The notes under the pieces were generated by a model. That model searched no databases and was not told where the DNA came from. It saw only the letters and a list, made by a program, of their open reading frames with translations. Source: Salinispira pacifica (GTDB taxonomy: Bacteria; Spirochaetota; Spirochaetia; DSM-27196; Salinispiraceae). Taken from it: a stretch of 64,000 nucleotides of DNA. The first letter of the stretch is position 1. Each line of letters opens with the position of its first letter. The position numbers were made by a program, and so were the translations under genes. The DNA lies in assembly GCF_000507245.1 (NCBI RefSeq), contig NC_023035.1, positions 2,023,501 to 2,087,500 of the forward strand. Reading direction: 5' to 3'. Below are positions 16,558 to 24,791 of this stretch, piece by piece.

Positions 16558-18450
16558 TTATTCTTGTTCGGGAATATTGATGAAATAGGCTTCAAAACTG
16601 TCGCCTAAATCCATGGCACGGCTGGCTGCCATGCTCAGCCCCTTCAACCAGGGTAATGAAAAGGGAGAAGGAAAGCGCTCGGGGTGATGCCCGGTGGAGC
16701 GGCTTTCTGCAAGCATGAAACTGTAAAATCTGCCCAGCTCATCGGCCTGCCGGGGATTCCACACACTGTAATGATCCTCAGGTCCATTCTGAAGAAATGC
16801 GGAAAGATTCATGCGTCCGCTGATTCCCCGGTTGCTGGGGGTGGAAATTGCAAAAATCCCCCAGGGCTTCAATATCTTCCGAATCCAGCCAAGAATGTCT
16901 CCCAATTCGGGAAAATGTTCAATCACATACCACATGGTAACCGCAGAAAACTGATTTTCGCCGAAGCTGTTCCGGAATTCGGGATCTGAGATATCACCGC
17001 TTTGGGCGGGAATCTGTAACACAGAGTTCACATACTCAACGGCGTCGGGGCTGATATCTATGCCGCTGCACAAAAACCCCGCCTCCCGGGCCGCCTGGAG
17101 AAATGGACCGTAGGCGCAGCCGATATCCAGGATTGAAGGCTGTTCTTCCCCTGGGTGCAGCTGCTTCTGAATATGCTTCAGCCGCTCTTCGCCCATGCTT
17201 TTGATATGCTGAAAGTCCTCAATATAGGTTTTCCCGTACTGCTCCCTGTACTGGCTGAAAAAATAGCTCTCATCGTAGGTAAAACTGTCGGATGTTACAC
17301 GGAAAAGATACACCGTACCGCAGCGGGAGCATGCCGAATAGCTGCGGTTCCTGGAGCGGGATATAATAGGGTTCGGTCCCATGTTGCCGCAGCAGGGGCA
17401 GCAGGAGTTACCATGGGGACGGATGCTGCGGATGGTCTCTCCCAGGGATGATGCAGGAATTGCGGCAACCCGGTCAGCCTGGGATCTGAGCTGTTCCCTG
17501 AGCGCAGGAAACCTGAGCTGGTCCGCTGCGGTTTCAAGGCTGTCCGGAGGGACTGAGAGAAAGCCCGAAAGTACCGAAAGCCTGCGATGATAATCCGAGG
17601 CGTCCAGAATCAGAACAGGCAACCCGCTGAACTGGGCCTCCCAGGCGCTGAGACCGTAGGCACAGATCAACAGGTCATATCGGGGAAAACGGGTGCTGAG
17701 ATCATCCACCGGTTCCATCCAGCTCCAGCCCCGTGGAAGATCCGGGAGAGCGCTGTCCTTCAGTCTGCGGGGATAAATTATGCTTCCTGTGACCGAGCGC
17801 AGGAATTCATGTGTCTGGAGAAGGTTCACAAAACTCCGGGTGAGATTTCCCGGATCGCTTCCTCCGAAGCTTACCAGAATGTTTTCCAATCCCTGTTCTT
17901 CACTCTTCCGGTCAGCTGAACGGCGAACAGAGGTATTTTCCGAACCCGCTGGTTTGGGCCGGAGTAATCCGGGATCGTAGAAGTTCGCTGCTTCCCCGTT
18001 GACGAAGGATGACAGCGCCCCCAGGCCCGGGATTCGGGGAAGCGACGGATATGAGGCCTTTCCGTTCCCGAAGTACTTTCTGTGATGCCGGGTCCCGGGG
18101 TATGGGAGGGTGTCCAGAAGATAATCGGCGTAGCTGCGCCCTTCCCCGCCGAGATCCACCGCCACAACCGGTGCCCGCTCCTTCAGTTTCATCAGATATG
18201 AATATTCAATTTCCGGCATATCTATGACATACAGTTCCGGCGCCGGAAGATTCGGCTCTTCCAGGTCACCGATGCTTCTGCACTCTTTCAGCTCAGGAAA
18301 CTGCTTCTGAAGATTCTCCTGCATTGTGTGTGGAATATACAGCAGGGAGTTTTCCAGTTCCATATGCAGGCGGATCATCCGGGCAAGATGACCGCTACCG
18401 TTGCGAAGCTCCAGAGCAGGGATGAGAATTACGCCGTTGGTCTGTTCCAT
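16558..18450 (-). CDS. PseG-like glycosyl hydrolase/transferase fused to a SAM methyltransferase
   Basis: The N-terminal half (about residues 1-345) has the GT-B-like pattern of PseG, which removes UDP in nonulosonic acid synthesis: GSGHLARMIRLHMEL near the start, VAVDLGGEGRSYADYLLDT in the middle, then NILVSFGGSDPGNLTR and YDLLICAYGLSAWEAQFSGLP. A four-Cys zinc-ribbon-like linker (CPCCGN ... CSRCGT, about 350-378) leads to a class I methyltransferase (ILDIGCAYGPFLQAAREAG, SAVTMWYVIEHFPE, LKPWGIFAISTPSNRG). The 630-aa fusion lies 2 bp behind the SpsF-like gene. Together they suggest synthesis and modification of an activated sugar. The substrate is unknown. Confidence 0.75.
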   Translation of the reverse strand: MEQTNGVILIPALELRNGSGHLARMIRLHMELENSLLYIPHTMQENLQKQFPELKECRSIGDLEEPNLPAPELYVIDMPEIEYSYLMKLKERAPVVAVDLGGEGRSYADYLLDTLPYPGTRHHRKYFGNGKASYPSLPRIPGLGALSSFVNGEAANFYDPGLLRPKPAGSENTSVRRSADRKSEEQGLENILVSFGGSDPGNLTRSFVNLLQTHEFLRSVTGSIIYPRRLKDSALPDLPRGWSWMEPVDDLSTRFPRYDLLICAYGLSAWEAQFSGLPVLILDASDYHRRLSVLSGFLSVPPDSLETAADQLRFPALREQLRSQADRVAAIPASSLGETIRSIRPHGNSCCPCCGNMGPNPIISRSRNRSYSACSRCGTVYLFRVTSDSFTYDESYFFSQYREQYGKTYIEDFQHIKSMGEERLKHIQKQLHPGEEQPSILDIGCAYGPFLQAAREAGFLCSGIDISPDAVEYVNSVLQIPAQSGDISDPEFRNSFGENQFSAVTMWYVIEHFPELGDILGWIRKILKPWGIFAISTPSNRGISGRMNLSAFLQNGPEDHYSVWNPRQADELGRFYSFMLAESRSTGHHPERFPSPFSLPWLKGLSMAASRAMDLGDSFEAYFINIPEQE

Positions 18451-18452
18451 GT

Positions 18453-19211
18453 TCAGACCGCCAGTGTATAGATGTTTTTGAGAATGGAAGGGAGGTCCGG
18501 CAGAGAATCCATATCCTGGTTTCGGAACAGACCGGCGAGATAGCGATAATCCTCCCGGGTATCCAAAGTGAGCCGAAGGTCGGCTCCCTGAAATTCACGG
18601 GGAGCCGCCAGAGTGCGTATGTGGAACTTGTGAGGATGTTTGTAGATATACGGACACACATGCTCGTGATCATAGGGATCCACCGAGTCAATAAAGGCCT
18701 GCTCAAGGGCTTCAGAGCTCACGCATTCAACCCCGCAGCCGTATGGTATGCCGCTGTGGGCCAGGTAATCAGGGAGCCTGCTGCCGGAGTTTCGGGGAAC
18801 TCCCGTGTTGGAAGTTCTCTCGGTCTTCCCGGGCTCGTCAGCTCCGCGGTACTCGAGTAACAGATTAGCCAGTCGAAAGCTTACCAGCGGATTATCGGCG
18901 GTGGCGCGAATGATGGTATCCACCGCAAAATGCCTGGCCGCAAATACATACCTGGCCAGAACATCCTCGGCGGGGCCCTCAAAACATTCCCAGCCGGGAA
19001 CTGAACTGCAGATTTTATTGAGAACCGGGTAACTGTGGCTGTCGGTGAGCACTGCATGAACGTCTGCATGTACCAGAGACAGCCGGCGCATGGCATGCTC
19101 CAGGACTGTACGGCCCTGCAGGTCCAGAAGTATTTTATGAGGCAGCCGGCTTGAACCCAGGCGGGCCTGGAGAAAAACTCCGCTGCGACGATTCAGAGTA
19201 TCAGAAAACAT
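18453..19211 (-). CDS. SpsF-like cytidylyltransferase / NTP-transferase family protein
   Basis: The 252-aa protein opens with VFLQARLGSSRLPHKILLDL, the signature of the SpsF/NeuA-like nucleotidyltransferases, and continues with GPAEDVLARYVFAARHFAVD and IIRATADNPLVSF, which match the FRGSEDDVL and RITxDCPL motifs of the family. Such enzymes activate acidic sugars as CMP derivatives. It overlaps the upstream gene by 11 bp and is 2 bp from the downstream PseG-like fusion, so it belongs to the same operon. SpsF annotations also occur in Treponema, where the product is unknown. Confidence 0.82.
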   Translation of the reverse strand: MFSDTLNRRSGVFLQARLGSSRLPHKILLDLQGRTVLEHAMRRLSLVHADVHAVLTDSHSYPVLNKICSSVPGWECFEGPAEDVLARYVFAARHFAVDTIIRATADNPLVSFRLANLLLEYRGADEPGKTERTSNTGVPRNSGSRLPDYLAHSGIPYGCGVECVSSEALEQAFIDSVDPYDHEHVCPYIYKHPHKFHIRTLAAPREFQGADLRLTLDTREDYRYLAGLFRNQDMDSLPDLPSILKNIYTLAV

Positions 19212-20217
19212 GGTTTTCTCCCCATAATTCTATCATTTGACGGGCATCCCAGCGATAGTTATAGCGGTGTTGGCGAACCCATCTGCGCAGCCGCCTGAAT
19301 TGATCCAGAGCCTGGAAAAAGTTGATTCTCCCGGCCCGGTAAAACTGCCAGAATTTCCCCACAGGAAGTTCCGCCCGATCACCGGTGTACCTCACCGCCA
19401 GAGTTTTCACATAAAACCTCAGGTAATCCTCGTCGGGAGTACTCTCCTCCGGCGAGATAGCCTCAAGATACTGAAAGCGCAGGGAATTCAGGGAAACAAA
19501 GCGCTCCCCCCAGAGCCTGCTGCGGAATCCGAACTCAAGCTTTTGCCAGTGCTGATTTGTCAGCTCCTCGTCGTAGCCGCCGCTTCTGATGAACCGCTGC
19601 CGGTTATATACCCCGCAGTAGTCGGCTGCAAGAAGGCTCTCATGTTCCCTGCCGTCGGGAAGAATGCCCAGGGGCTCCCGAAAGGTGATGCTCTTCATGG
19701 AAGGACTGCCGGCGGGTACAAAGAGGCTGGGAACCGGATTGCCTTTTGAATCCTTTAAAAGAGGCAGAAAACAGAGTACAGAGGGATCCAGTCCGCTGAC
19801 GGCAGCGGCGGAAAGGTGAAGCTCCATATCGTTCCAGATAACACAGACAAGATCCCGTTTCGCCTCGCCCATGCTGATATTGATAAGACTCCCCACAGAC
19901 GCCGTGCCATAGTACATTTCCCGGGGAAAGAGAATTATCCGCAGATGGGGAAACTCAGATGTGAGATCATCCAGCGGAAGGGAAGCATCACGGGGCATGA
20001 CCACGATGGTGTCTGCGATTTTTTTCGCCGCCAGGCGGCGGATATCTTCCACACGCTGATATTTCCGTCCGCGGATCAGCTGTATTACGGAAATATTCAC
20101 ATCCATGTGACTGTCCCGGCCCGCAGGCCCCCGGCCCAGCACGGTGTAATTTCTCGACGTGTTAAAAGTTGAAGGTATACCACTCATCACATTTTCGGCA
20201 CACTTCCGGCAGATCAT
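19201..20217 (-). CDS. Glycosyltransferase-like protein (uncertain)
   Basis: This protein of up to 338 aa has alternating beta/alpha segments like a GT-A glycosyltransferase: ADTIVVMPRDASLPLDDL, DLVCVIWNDMELHL (a DxE near a DxD position), RSGGYDEELTNQHWQKLEFG (compare the FDE motif of GT2 acceptor sites) and a basic C-terminus. No clear family match is visible. The start is uncertain: the frame is open to 20217, which overlaps the upstream gene by 56 bp, and a start near 20142 (GTG) or 20106 (ATG) would remove most of the overlap. It lies within the sugar operon. Confidence 0.6.
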   Translation of the reverse strand: MICRKCAENVMSGIPSTFNTSRNYTVLGRGPAGRDSHMDVNISVIQLIRGRKYQRVEDIRRLAAKKIADTIVVMPRDASLPLDDLTSEFPHLRIILFPREMYYGTASVGSLINISMGEAKRDLVCVIWNDMELHLSAAAVSGLDPSVLCFLPLLKDSKGNPVPSLFVPAGSPSMKSITFREPLGILPDGREHESLLAADYCGVYNRQRFIRSGGYDEELTNQHWQKLEFGFRSRLWGERFVSLNSLRFQYLEAISPEESTPDEDYLRFYVKTLAVRYTGDRAELPVGKFWQFYRAGRINFFQALDQFRRLRRWVRQHRYNYRWDARQMIELWGENHVF

Positions 20218-21841
20218 CTTCCAGATGCCGGAGATACAGATGCCTGCCTGCCTCCCATATGCTGTTCATATTGTCGGTATACACATTGCCGAAATTGAAT
20301 GTTTCCTCTCCGGGTATGAGAGCATGATTCGGGCAGGCAAACACCTCACCATCCAGTCTGATGTATAGTTCCCGCTTCAGATGCCAGCATTCATGACGGT
20401 TCAGCGGAGACAGATCCGTCACCTTCCGGTCAGGAAGAGTTTGAGAAAAATCGTTGTATTTCTGGATAATCACCTCCACATCCCTTCCCTTCCAGTGATT
20501 ATAGAAATTCATGAGATGCTCTTCATTATCCTTCATCCGCACAGCCTGAACATACAAACCGCAATTCAGTTCACGAATGCACAGATCGATGAATCCCATT
20601 GCCTCTTCATAGCCGCTGCCTCTCAGGGCTGCATAGAGCTGAGGGTCCACGGCGTCCAGACAGACGATGAGATTCACGGATTCCCGGGGCAGCCCGTTAA
20701 GAGCTTCCACGGCCCGGGGGGTCCACCCGATACCCGAAGTTTCAATGACAAACGATACTTTATCGGTATATTCGGCGGCAGCGGAAAGAATCCCGGGGAA
20801 GTCCCGGTGAAGTGCCGGTTCGTTCCGGGCGCCTAATGTGATCACCGGATCTTCCACAAGCTTCACAATTGAATCCAGAATGCTGCGGAAGTTCTTCACG
20901 CTCACATCTTCGGCGGCCGCCGTAGGGTCACCCGCAGAAGCGTCGCTCTCCGGTACGGAGTCATTACCGCCGGATGGGAGATACGAGGGATGCTGCCTCC
21001 GGCTTCCGCTTATTTCAAGCATGATGTGGGCAGGGAGGCTGCGGTAGGCGCTGCGGTTTTCTTCAATTACCGCGCACAGATCTTCAGCCGTGGTGTGCTC
21101 ATTCAGGAAGGGGCTCAGGGAATCGCAGATCAGCGAATTCAGGGTTCGATCCCGATAGAGCTCAAGTCTGAGCATCCGCAGATCCGCCGGGGATACCACG
21201 GTTTCAATATCGTATGCGTTAATATCCTTAAGAATCACGTTGAAAAACCCGTCCCGTGTTGCCGGAAGCTCTCCGGCATCCTGAATCAGCTTGGGAAATA
21301 TCTCCCTGCTCACCAGAACCCCGGAAACTCCGCCGGGAAACCCTTCGGCAAACACATATTCGCTCAGGTAGGTTTCATGAAGCCCGAGAATCTCCGAGTT
21401 CACCTGGAGGTTCAGAAAGGCTGCGTCCGCCCAGAAATGAAAAACCGCCGGGGGCAGCTCTTCGCTTTCCGGGGAATAGCCCTCCCCGACGTGATGCTCC
21501 ATGGTCTTGAGAAGTGAGCTCATGGGAGCCTTTTTCCCCGTATGCCGTCCGGCAGCCTCATTTTCGGCTGTGCCGGGTATTGGAGCCGTTTTTACACTCA
21601 ATCCGTCAATGGTGGAAATAAGCGTTTCAAATTCGGTAATTTCCGCCTGTTCCCTGGAGCTCCGGATTTCTTCCGGCGAGACAATAAGGATGAGACGGGG
21701 GTGAACCGAATCATGGCTCTCCACAAAGCGCCGGAGGAATGTAGCCAGCTTCTGTAAATGCGCCGTGTCCAGTTTCACGGTTCGGGGATGGGAAAAGTTT
21801 ACAACGGGGAAGACCCTCTGAGACGGGCCGGAGTTTTTCAT
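20162..21841 (-). CDS. Spiro-SPASM protein: radical-SAM/SPASM-like protein lacking the CxxxCxxC motif
   Basis: The first ~270 residues contain a nucleotidyltransferase-like stretch (PPAVFHFWADAAFLN, YLSEYVFAEGFPGGVSGVLV). The second half reads like a radical SAM barrel (LPAHIMLEISGS, VITLGARNEPALHRDFPGIL, VSFVIETSGIGW, VNLIVCLDAVDPQLY) with a C-terminal SPASM-like Cys set (HECWH, FACPNH, EVCRKCDEW). Where radical SAM enzymes carry CxxxCxxC, this protein reads GSRRQHPSY, without any Cys, so an active 4Fe-4S/SAM centre is unlikely. The family is, as far as I recall, restricted to spirochaetes. It is the first gene of the sugar/cell-wall operon. ATG at 21841 follows AAGGAAGG. Confidence 0.75.
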   Translation of the reverse strand: MKNSGPSQRVFPVVNFSHPRTVKLDTAHLQKLATFLRRFVESHDSVHPRLILIVSPEEIRSSREQAEITEFETLISTIDGLSVKTAPIPGTAENEAAGRHTGKKAPMSSLLKTMEHHVGEGYSPESEELPPAVFHFWADAAFLNLQVNSEILGLHETYLSEYVFAEGFPGGVSGVLVSREIFPKLIQDAGELPATRDGFFNVILKDINAYDIETVVSPADLRMLRLELYRDRTLNSLICDSLSPFLNEHTTAEDLCAVIEENRSAYRSLPAHIMLEISGSRRQHPSYLPSGGNDSVPESDASAGDPTAAAEDVSVKNFRSILDSIVKLVEDPVITLGARNEPALHRDFPGILSAAAEYTDKVSFVIETSGIGWTPRAVEALNGLPRESVNLIVCLDAVDPQLYAALRGSGYEEAMGFIDLCIRELNCGLYVQAVRMKDNEEHLMNFYNHWKGRDVEVIIQKYNDFSQTLPDRKVTDLSPLNRHECWHLKRELYIRLDGEVFACPNHALIPGEETFNFGNVYTDNMNSIWEAGRHLYLRHLEDDLPEVCRKCDEWYTFNF

Positions 21842-21885
21842 CACAGACCTTCCTTAGTCCAAAATTCACAGTGATTGAAGGATGA

Positions 21886-21906
21886 TCAAAAATCTTTGAT
21901 TTTTGA
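21886..21906. promoter_or_regulatory. Perfect 9-bp inverted repeat between divergent spiro-SPASM and xseA genes
   Basis: TCAAAAATC and GATTTTTGA flank TTT. The repeat overlaps the proposed xseA -35 box (21896-21901), so it could be an operator; it could also be a transcribed hairpin of the minus-strand operon. Confidence 0.4.
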
Positions 21907-21924
21907 AATTGCCTCATGTATCAT
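21896..21924 (+). promoter_or_regulatory. Predicted xseA promoter giving a leaderless mRNA
   Basis: TTGATT (21896-21901) and TATCAT (21919-21924) are separated by 17 bp. The xseA ATG follows after only seven bases (AACCGCA) and has no Shine-Dalgarno, the same geometry as at cheA. Confidence 0.5.
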
Positions 21925-21931
21925 AACCGCA

Positions 21932-23251
21932 ATGAATGAAACTGTACAACGGCCGTACACGGTCTCGCAACTCACCAGAGAAATCAAGCTGATGCTGGAA
22001 GGCTCCTATCCTCAGGTTCTCCTTGAGGGGGAGATCAGCAATTTCCGTCCCGCATCCAGCGGACACTGGTATTTCAGCATCAAGGATGAAGACGCCATGA
22101 TTCAGGCCGTGATGTTCCGGGGGGCTCAGCGTTCGGTGAGCATGATGCCCTCCGACGGTCAGATGGTAAAGGTGCGGGGAAATATCTCCGTATATGCAAA
22201 ACGGGGAAACTACCAGATTATCTGCACATCCCTGGAAGCGTCCGGCGAAGGCCGGATTCTCCAAATGCTGGAGGAACGGAAACGCAGGCTGGCCGCCGAA
22301 GGACTGTTCAGTCAGGAGGAGAAGAAGCCGCTGCCGGGATTTCCCCGGCGGGTTGCCGTTCTCAGCTCCGAGTCCGGGGCTGCGGTGAGGGATATTATCA
22401 GGGTGATCCGCCGGAGAGCACCATGGATGGATGTGGTGGTAATCAATATTCCGGTGCAGGGGGAAAAAGCCGCCGAGACCATATGCCGGCAGCTGGCCAT
22501 GGCCGATGAGCACACCCTGGGGGATGTGATCATCATCGGCCGGGGCGGAGGAAGCCTGGAGGACCTTCTGCCCTTCAGCGACGAGGCGGTGGTCCGCAGT
22601 ATCCGGGCCTGTTCCACGCCGGTAATTTCCGCCGTGGGCCACGAAATCGACTGGGCTCTGTCGGATTTTGCCGCGGATGTGCGGGCTCCCACTCCTTCGG
22701 CAGCGGCGGAGATGCTCTGCGTGAACGCCGAGGAGCTGCGCAGCAGGGTCCTCACCGCCGGACGGGTGATCATACAGTCCTTCGGTGAACTCCGGCGGCG
22801 GATGATCATCGCCCTGAAACCGTTCCGTCCCGAACTCCTGGAGGACAGTTTCCGCAGGCTCACCCAGCCCCACCAGCTTGCCCTGGACGATAACCGTGAA
22901 CGGCTCCTGGAGGGGATGCAGCGCTATCTTGAACGGCGCAAAACCCGGCTGGAGGGGGCTTTCCGGGAGTTGAAGGCCTGTGACCCCTATGATGTACTGA
23001 ACCGCGGCTACGCCATCGTCAGAGATCATGAGAACCGGGTGGTTTCCCGGGCGGGAGCATTGAAAACCGGCAGCGACATCCGGGTTCAGTTCCGGGACGG
23101 CATGGCTGAGGGAAATATCCGAAACATCAATACAAACGCCGGAATCAACACTGAAACAACTGCCACAAAAAATGCCAGAAAAACCGACAGAAAAACCGAC
23201 AGAAAAACTGCCAAAAAAACTGACAGAAACAAAACAGAGGACAACGAATGA
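21932..23251 (+). CDS. xseA: Exodeoxyribonuclease VII large subunit
   Basis: XseA with XseB degrades single-stranded DNA to oligonucleotides. The N-terminal OB fold is clear (VSQLTREIKLMLEGSYPQVL, GEISNFRPASSGHWYFSIKD). The catalytic domain shows RVAVLSSESGAAVRDI, IIIGRGGGSLEDLLPFSDE and SAVGHEIDWALSDFAADVRA. I begin at the ATG at 21932; the frame is open 19 codons further but that part is not family-like. The C-terminus ends in a low-complexity tail of KTDR-type repeats encoded by a 12-bp DNA repeat. The stop overlaps the xseB start (ATGA). Confidence 0.94.
   Translation: MNETVQRPYTVSQLTREIKLMLEGSYPQVLLEGEISNFRPASSGHWYFSIKDEDAMIQAVMFRGAQRSVSMMPSDGQMVKVRGNISVYAKRGNYQIICTSLEASGEGRILQMLEERKRRLAAEGLFSQEEKKPLPGFPRRVAVLSSESGAAVRDIIRVIRRRAPWMDVVVINIPVQGEKAAETICRQLAMADEHTLGDVIIIGRGGGSLEDLLPFSDEAVVRSIRACSTPVISAVGHEIDWALSDFAADVRAPTPSAAAEMLCVNAEELRSRVLTAGRVIIQSFGELRRRMIIALKPFRPELLEDSFRRLTQPHQLALDDNRERLLEGMQRYLERRKTRLEGAFRELKACDPYDVLNRGYAIVRDHENRVVSRAGALKTGSDIRVQFRDGMAEGNIRNINTNAGINTETTATKNARKTDRKTDRKTAKKTDRNKTEDNE
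23177..23224 (+). repeat. Four tandem 12-bp units inside the xseA 3' end
   Basis: Two exact copies of AGAAAAACCGAC are followed by two diverged copies. They encode a run of basic KTDR-like tetrads at the XseA C-terminus. Because the unit is a multiple of three, copy-number changes would keep the frame. Confidence 0.7.
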
Positions 23252-23499
23252 AATCATTTGAAGAACGCCTTGAGCGCCTTGAGCAGATAAGCAATACCAT
23301 CCGAACAGGGGATGTGGAACTCCAGGAAGCAACCAAGCTATTTGAGGAAGGCATAGAACTGGCCAAGGGACTGGAAAAAGAACTTTCCGCAGTGGAGGGG
23401 AAAATCGAGAAGCTGGTGAAAGCTCCCGCAGGAAAAGACGAACCCGCCGTATTGGATCTCTTTCCCGAGCTGGATAACTTTACCGGTGAAGAAGAATAG
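23248..23499 (+). CDS. xseB: Exodeoxyribonuclease VII small subunit
   Basis: The 83-aa protein has the XseB helical pattern: SFEERLERLEQISNTIRTG, then LQEATKLFEEGIELAKGLEKEL. It overlaps xseA by 4 bp. The C-terminal tail (about 20 aa, acidic) is longer than in many homologues. Confidence 0.93.
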   Translation: MKSFEERLERLEQISNTIRTGDVELQEATKLFEEGIELAKGLEKELSAVEGKIEKLVKAPAGKDEPAVLDLFPELDNFTGEEE

Positions 23500-23619
23500 C
23501 ACTTCCGCCGGAGAGCTGACCCGTGCCGGCGGGAGACGGTTCCGCTACGCTGCCCCCTTAATTCAGAGATTCAGCAGTCCGGCATTTCTCTGTTCAGCAT
23601 TTCTTAGGTCGGCTGTTTC

Positions 23620-24066
23620 TCAGTTGAGGGGGATGGTGGAAAAATCAACTGAATCTCCCGGGAAAATGCCGTTTTCATCGAAGGCACCCTGGCGGAGTTC
23701 CAGTGCGTACTGAACCTCCGTGGAGCTGCGGACCGAAGCTTCGCTGAGAGCCTCCATGTCCAGAATATCGATAATCACCCCGTCTGAATCGATATAGGCG
23801 ATGCTCAAATCGATATAGGTGTTTTTCATCCAGAATGACAGCTGCTGCGGTTCTTCGAATATAAAAAGCATGCCCTTGTCTGGGTCCAGTTCCCGCCGGA
23901 ACATCAGGCCCTGGGCCCGTTCCTCGGGCGTGCGGGCAAGTTCCACCTGGAACACCGTGTCTCCCACCTTCAAGGGGTAATATTCCTGGGTGTCGCCGGC
24001 ACAGGAAACGGATATCAGGGTAATGAATACAAAAGCTGCCGCAGAAGCGGCGAAGTGGGGTTTCAT
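23620..24066 (-). CDS. DUF192 family lipoprotein
   Basis: The 148-aa protein has a signal peptide ending in a lipobox (LISVSCAG), so it is probably a lipoprotein. The rest is a DUF192 domain: VELARTPEERAQGLMFRREL, GMLFIFEEPQQLSFWMKNTY, IDLSIAYIDSDGVIIDI, and SVRSSTEVQYALELRQGAF. The family occurs widely in secreted form; its function is unknown. It is the last gene of the long minus-strand series and is convergent with xseB. Confidence 0.9.
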   Translation of the reverse strand: MKPHFAASAAAFVFITLISVSCAGDTQEYYPLKVGDTVFQVELARTPEERAQGLMFRRELDPDKGMLFIFEEPQQLSFWMKNTYIDLSIAYIDSDGVIIDILDMEALSEASVRSSTEVQYALELRQGAFDENGIFPGDSVDFSTIPLN

Positions 24067-24149
24067 GGATAATCTCCCGGATCATGTTCTTTGGGCATTA
24101 TATCTCAAATGCCTGTAACTGCAATGCAACTTGGGTATTGAACTTCAAT

Positions 24150-24782
24150 TCAAAAATTATCGAGGAACAGCTCCCGCGACAGTTCGCCCAGGCTTTCTCT
24201 GGCGGCACCGTCTTCACGGATCTGATCGAACACCTGCATGTCTATGTATTTCACCGAAAGGGGTTTTTCCAGCACCATCCGGACGCCCGACCCCTCCCAG
24301 TAGCTGAGCTGGGGATCCAGATAATCCGGTTCTCCATACTTATTTTGAAGATCCCGGAACATGGTGAAGTAATCCATCTGCTCTGTGTCGATATTCAGGG
24401 TTATGGAGAACAACCGATCTTCATGAAACTGAAACACCCCCGATTCCATGAAGCCACGGCCGTCGGTTCTGATGAGAGCCTGTTCGCTTGAAGGACTGAA
24501 GCTCACATCCGGGTCGCCGCGGTAATCGAATTGGCGGTTTGCCTCAAGGCGGCGTTTCAGCTCTTCAAGTTCAGTGCCAAGCATGAGGTCGGTAAAGCCT
24601 CCGGGCAAAGGCATAACTTCCGGTTCCCCTTCTTCAGCAGGATCAATGGAGTTCTCCCGGGGAACGGCTTCGCCGTCTTCGGGAGAAGGGGCTTCCTGGG
24701 CGGCGAGACTGAGGGGGGAGAGAAATACCGGAATAGACAGGAGGATGAAAAGTTTGCATGATCGTTTCAAGGCAGAATTCAT
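24150..24782 (-). CDS. Secreted protein of unknown function
   Basis: The 210-aa protein has a signal peptide (hydrophobic core LFILLSIPVFLSPLSLAA, cleavage after AQ). An acidic Pro-rich linker and a domain with GFTDLMLGTELEELKRRLEA, FQFHEDRLFSITLNIDTEQ and FRDLQNKYGEPDYLDP follow. The last part resembles small periplasmic proteins that monitor substrate (compare 'DLxxKYGxPxxxxP'), but I do not recognise the family. It lies 9 bp behind the CNBD gene and probably shares its transcript. Confidence 0.7.
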   Translation of the reverse strand: MNSALKRSCKLFILLSIPVFLSPLSLAAQEAPSPEDGEAVPRENSIDPAEEGEPEVMPLPGGFTDLMLGTELEELKRRLEANRQFDYRGDPDVSFSPSSEQALIRTDGRGFMESGVFQFHEDRLFSITLNIDTEQMDYFTMFRDLQNKYGEPDYLDPQLSYWEGSGVRMVLEKPLSVKYIDMQVFDQIREDGAARESLGELSRELFLDNF

Positions 24783-24791
24783 CTTGCCTCC

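Noticed and set aside
21914-23332. Long antisense ORF (472 codons) opposite xseA
   Set aside because: It is the GC-biased mirror of a clear xseA gene, has no family motif, and its length comes from codon composition of the real gene.
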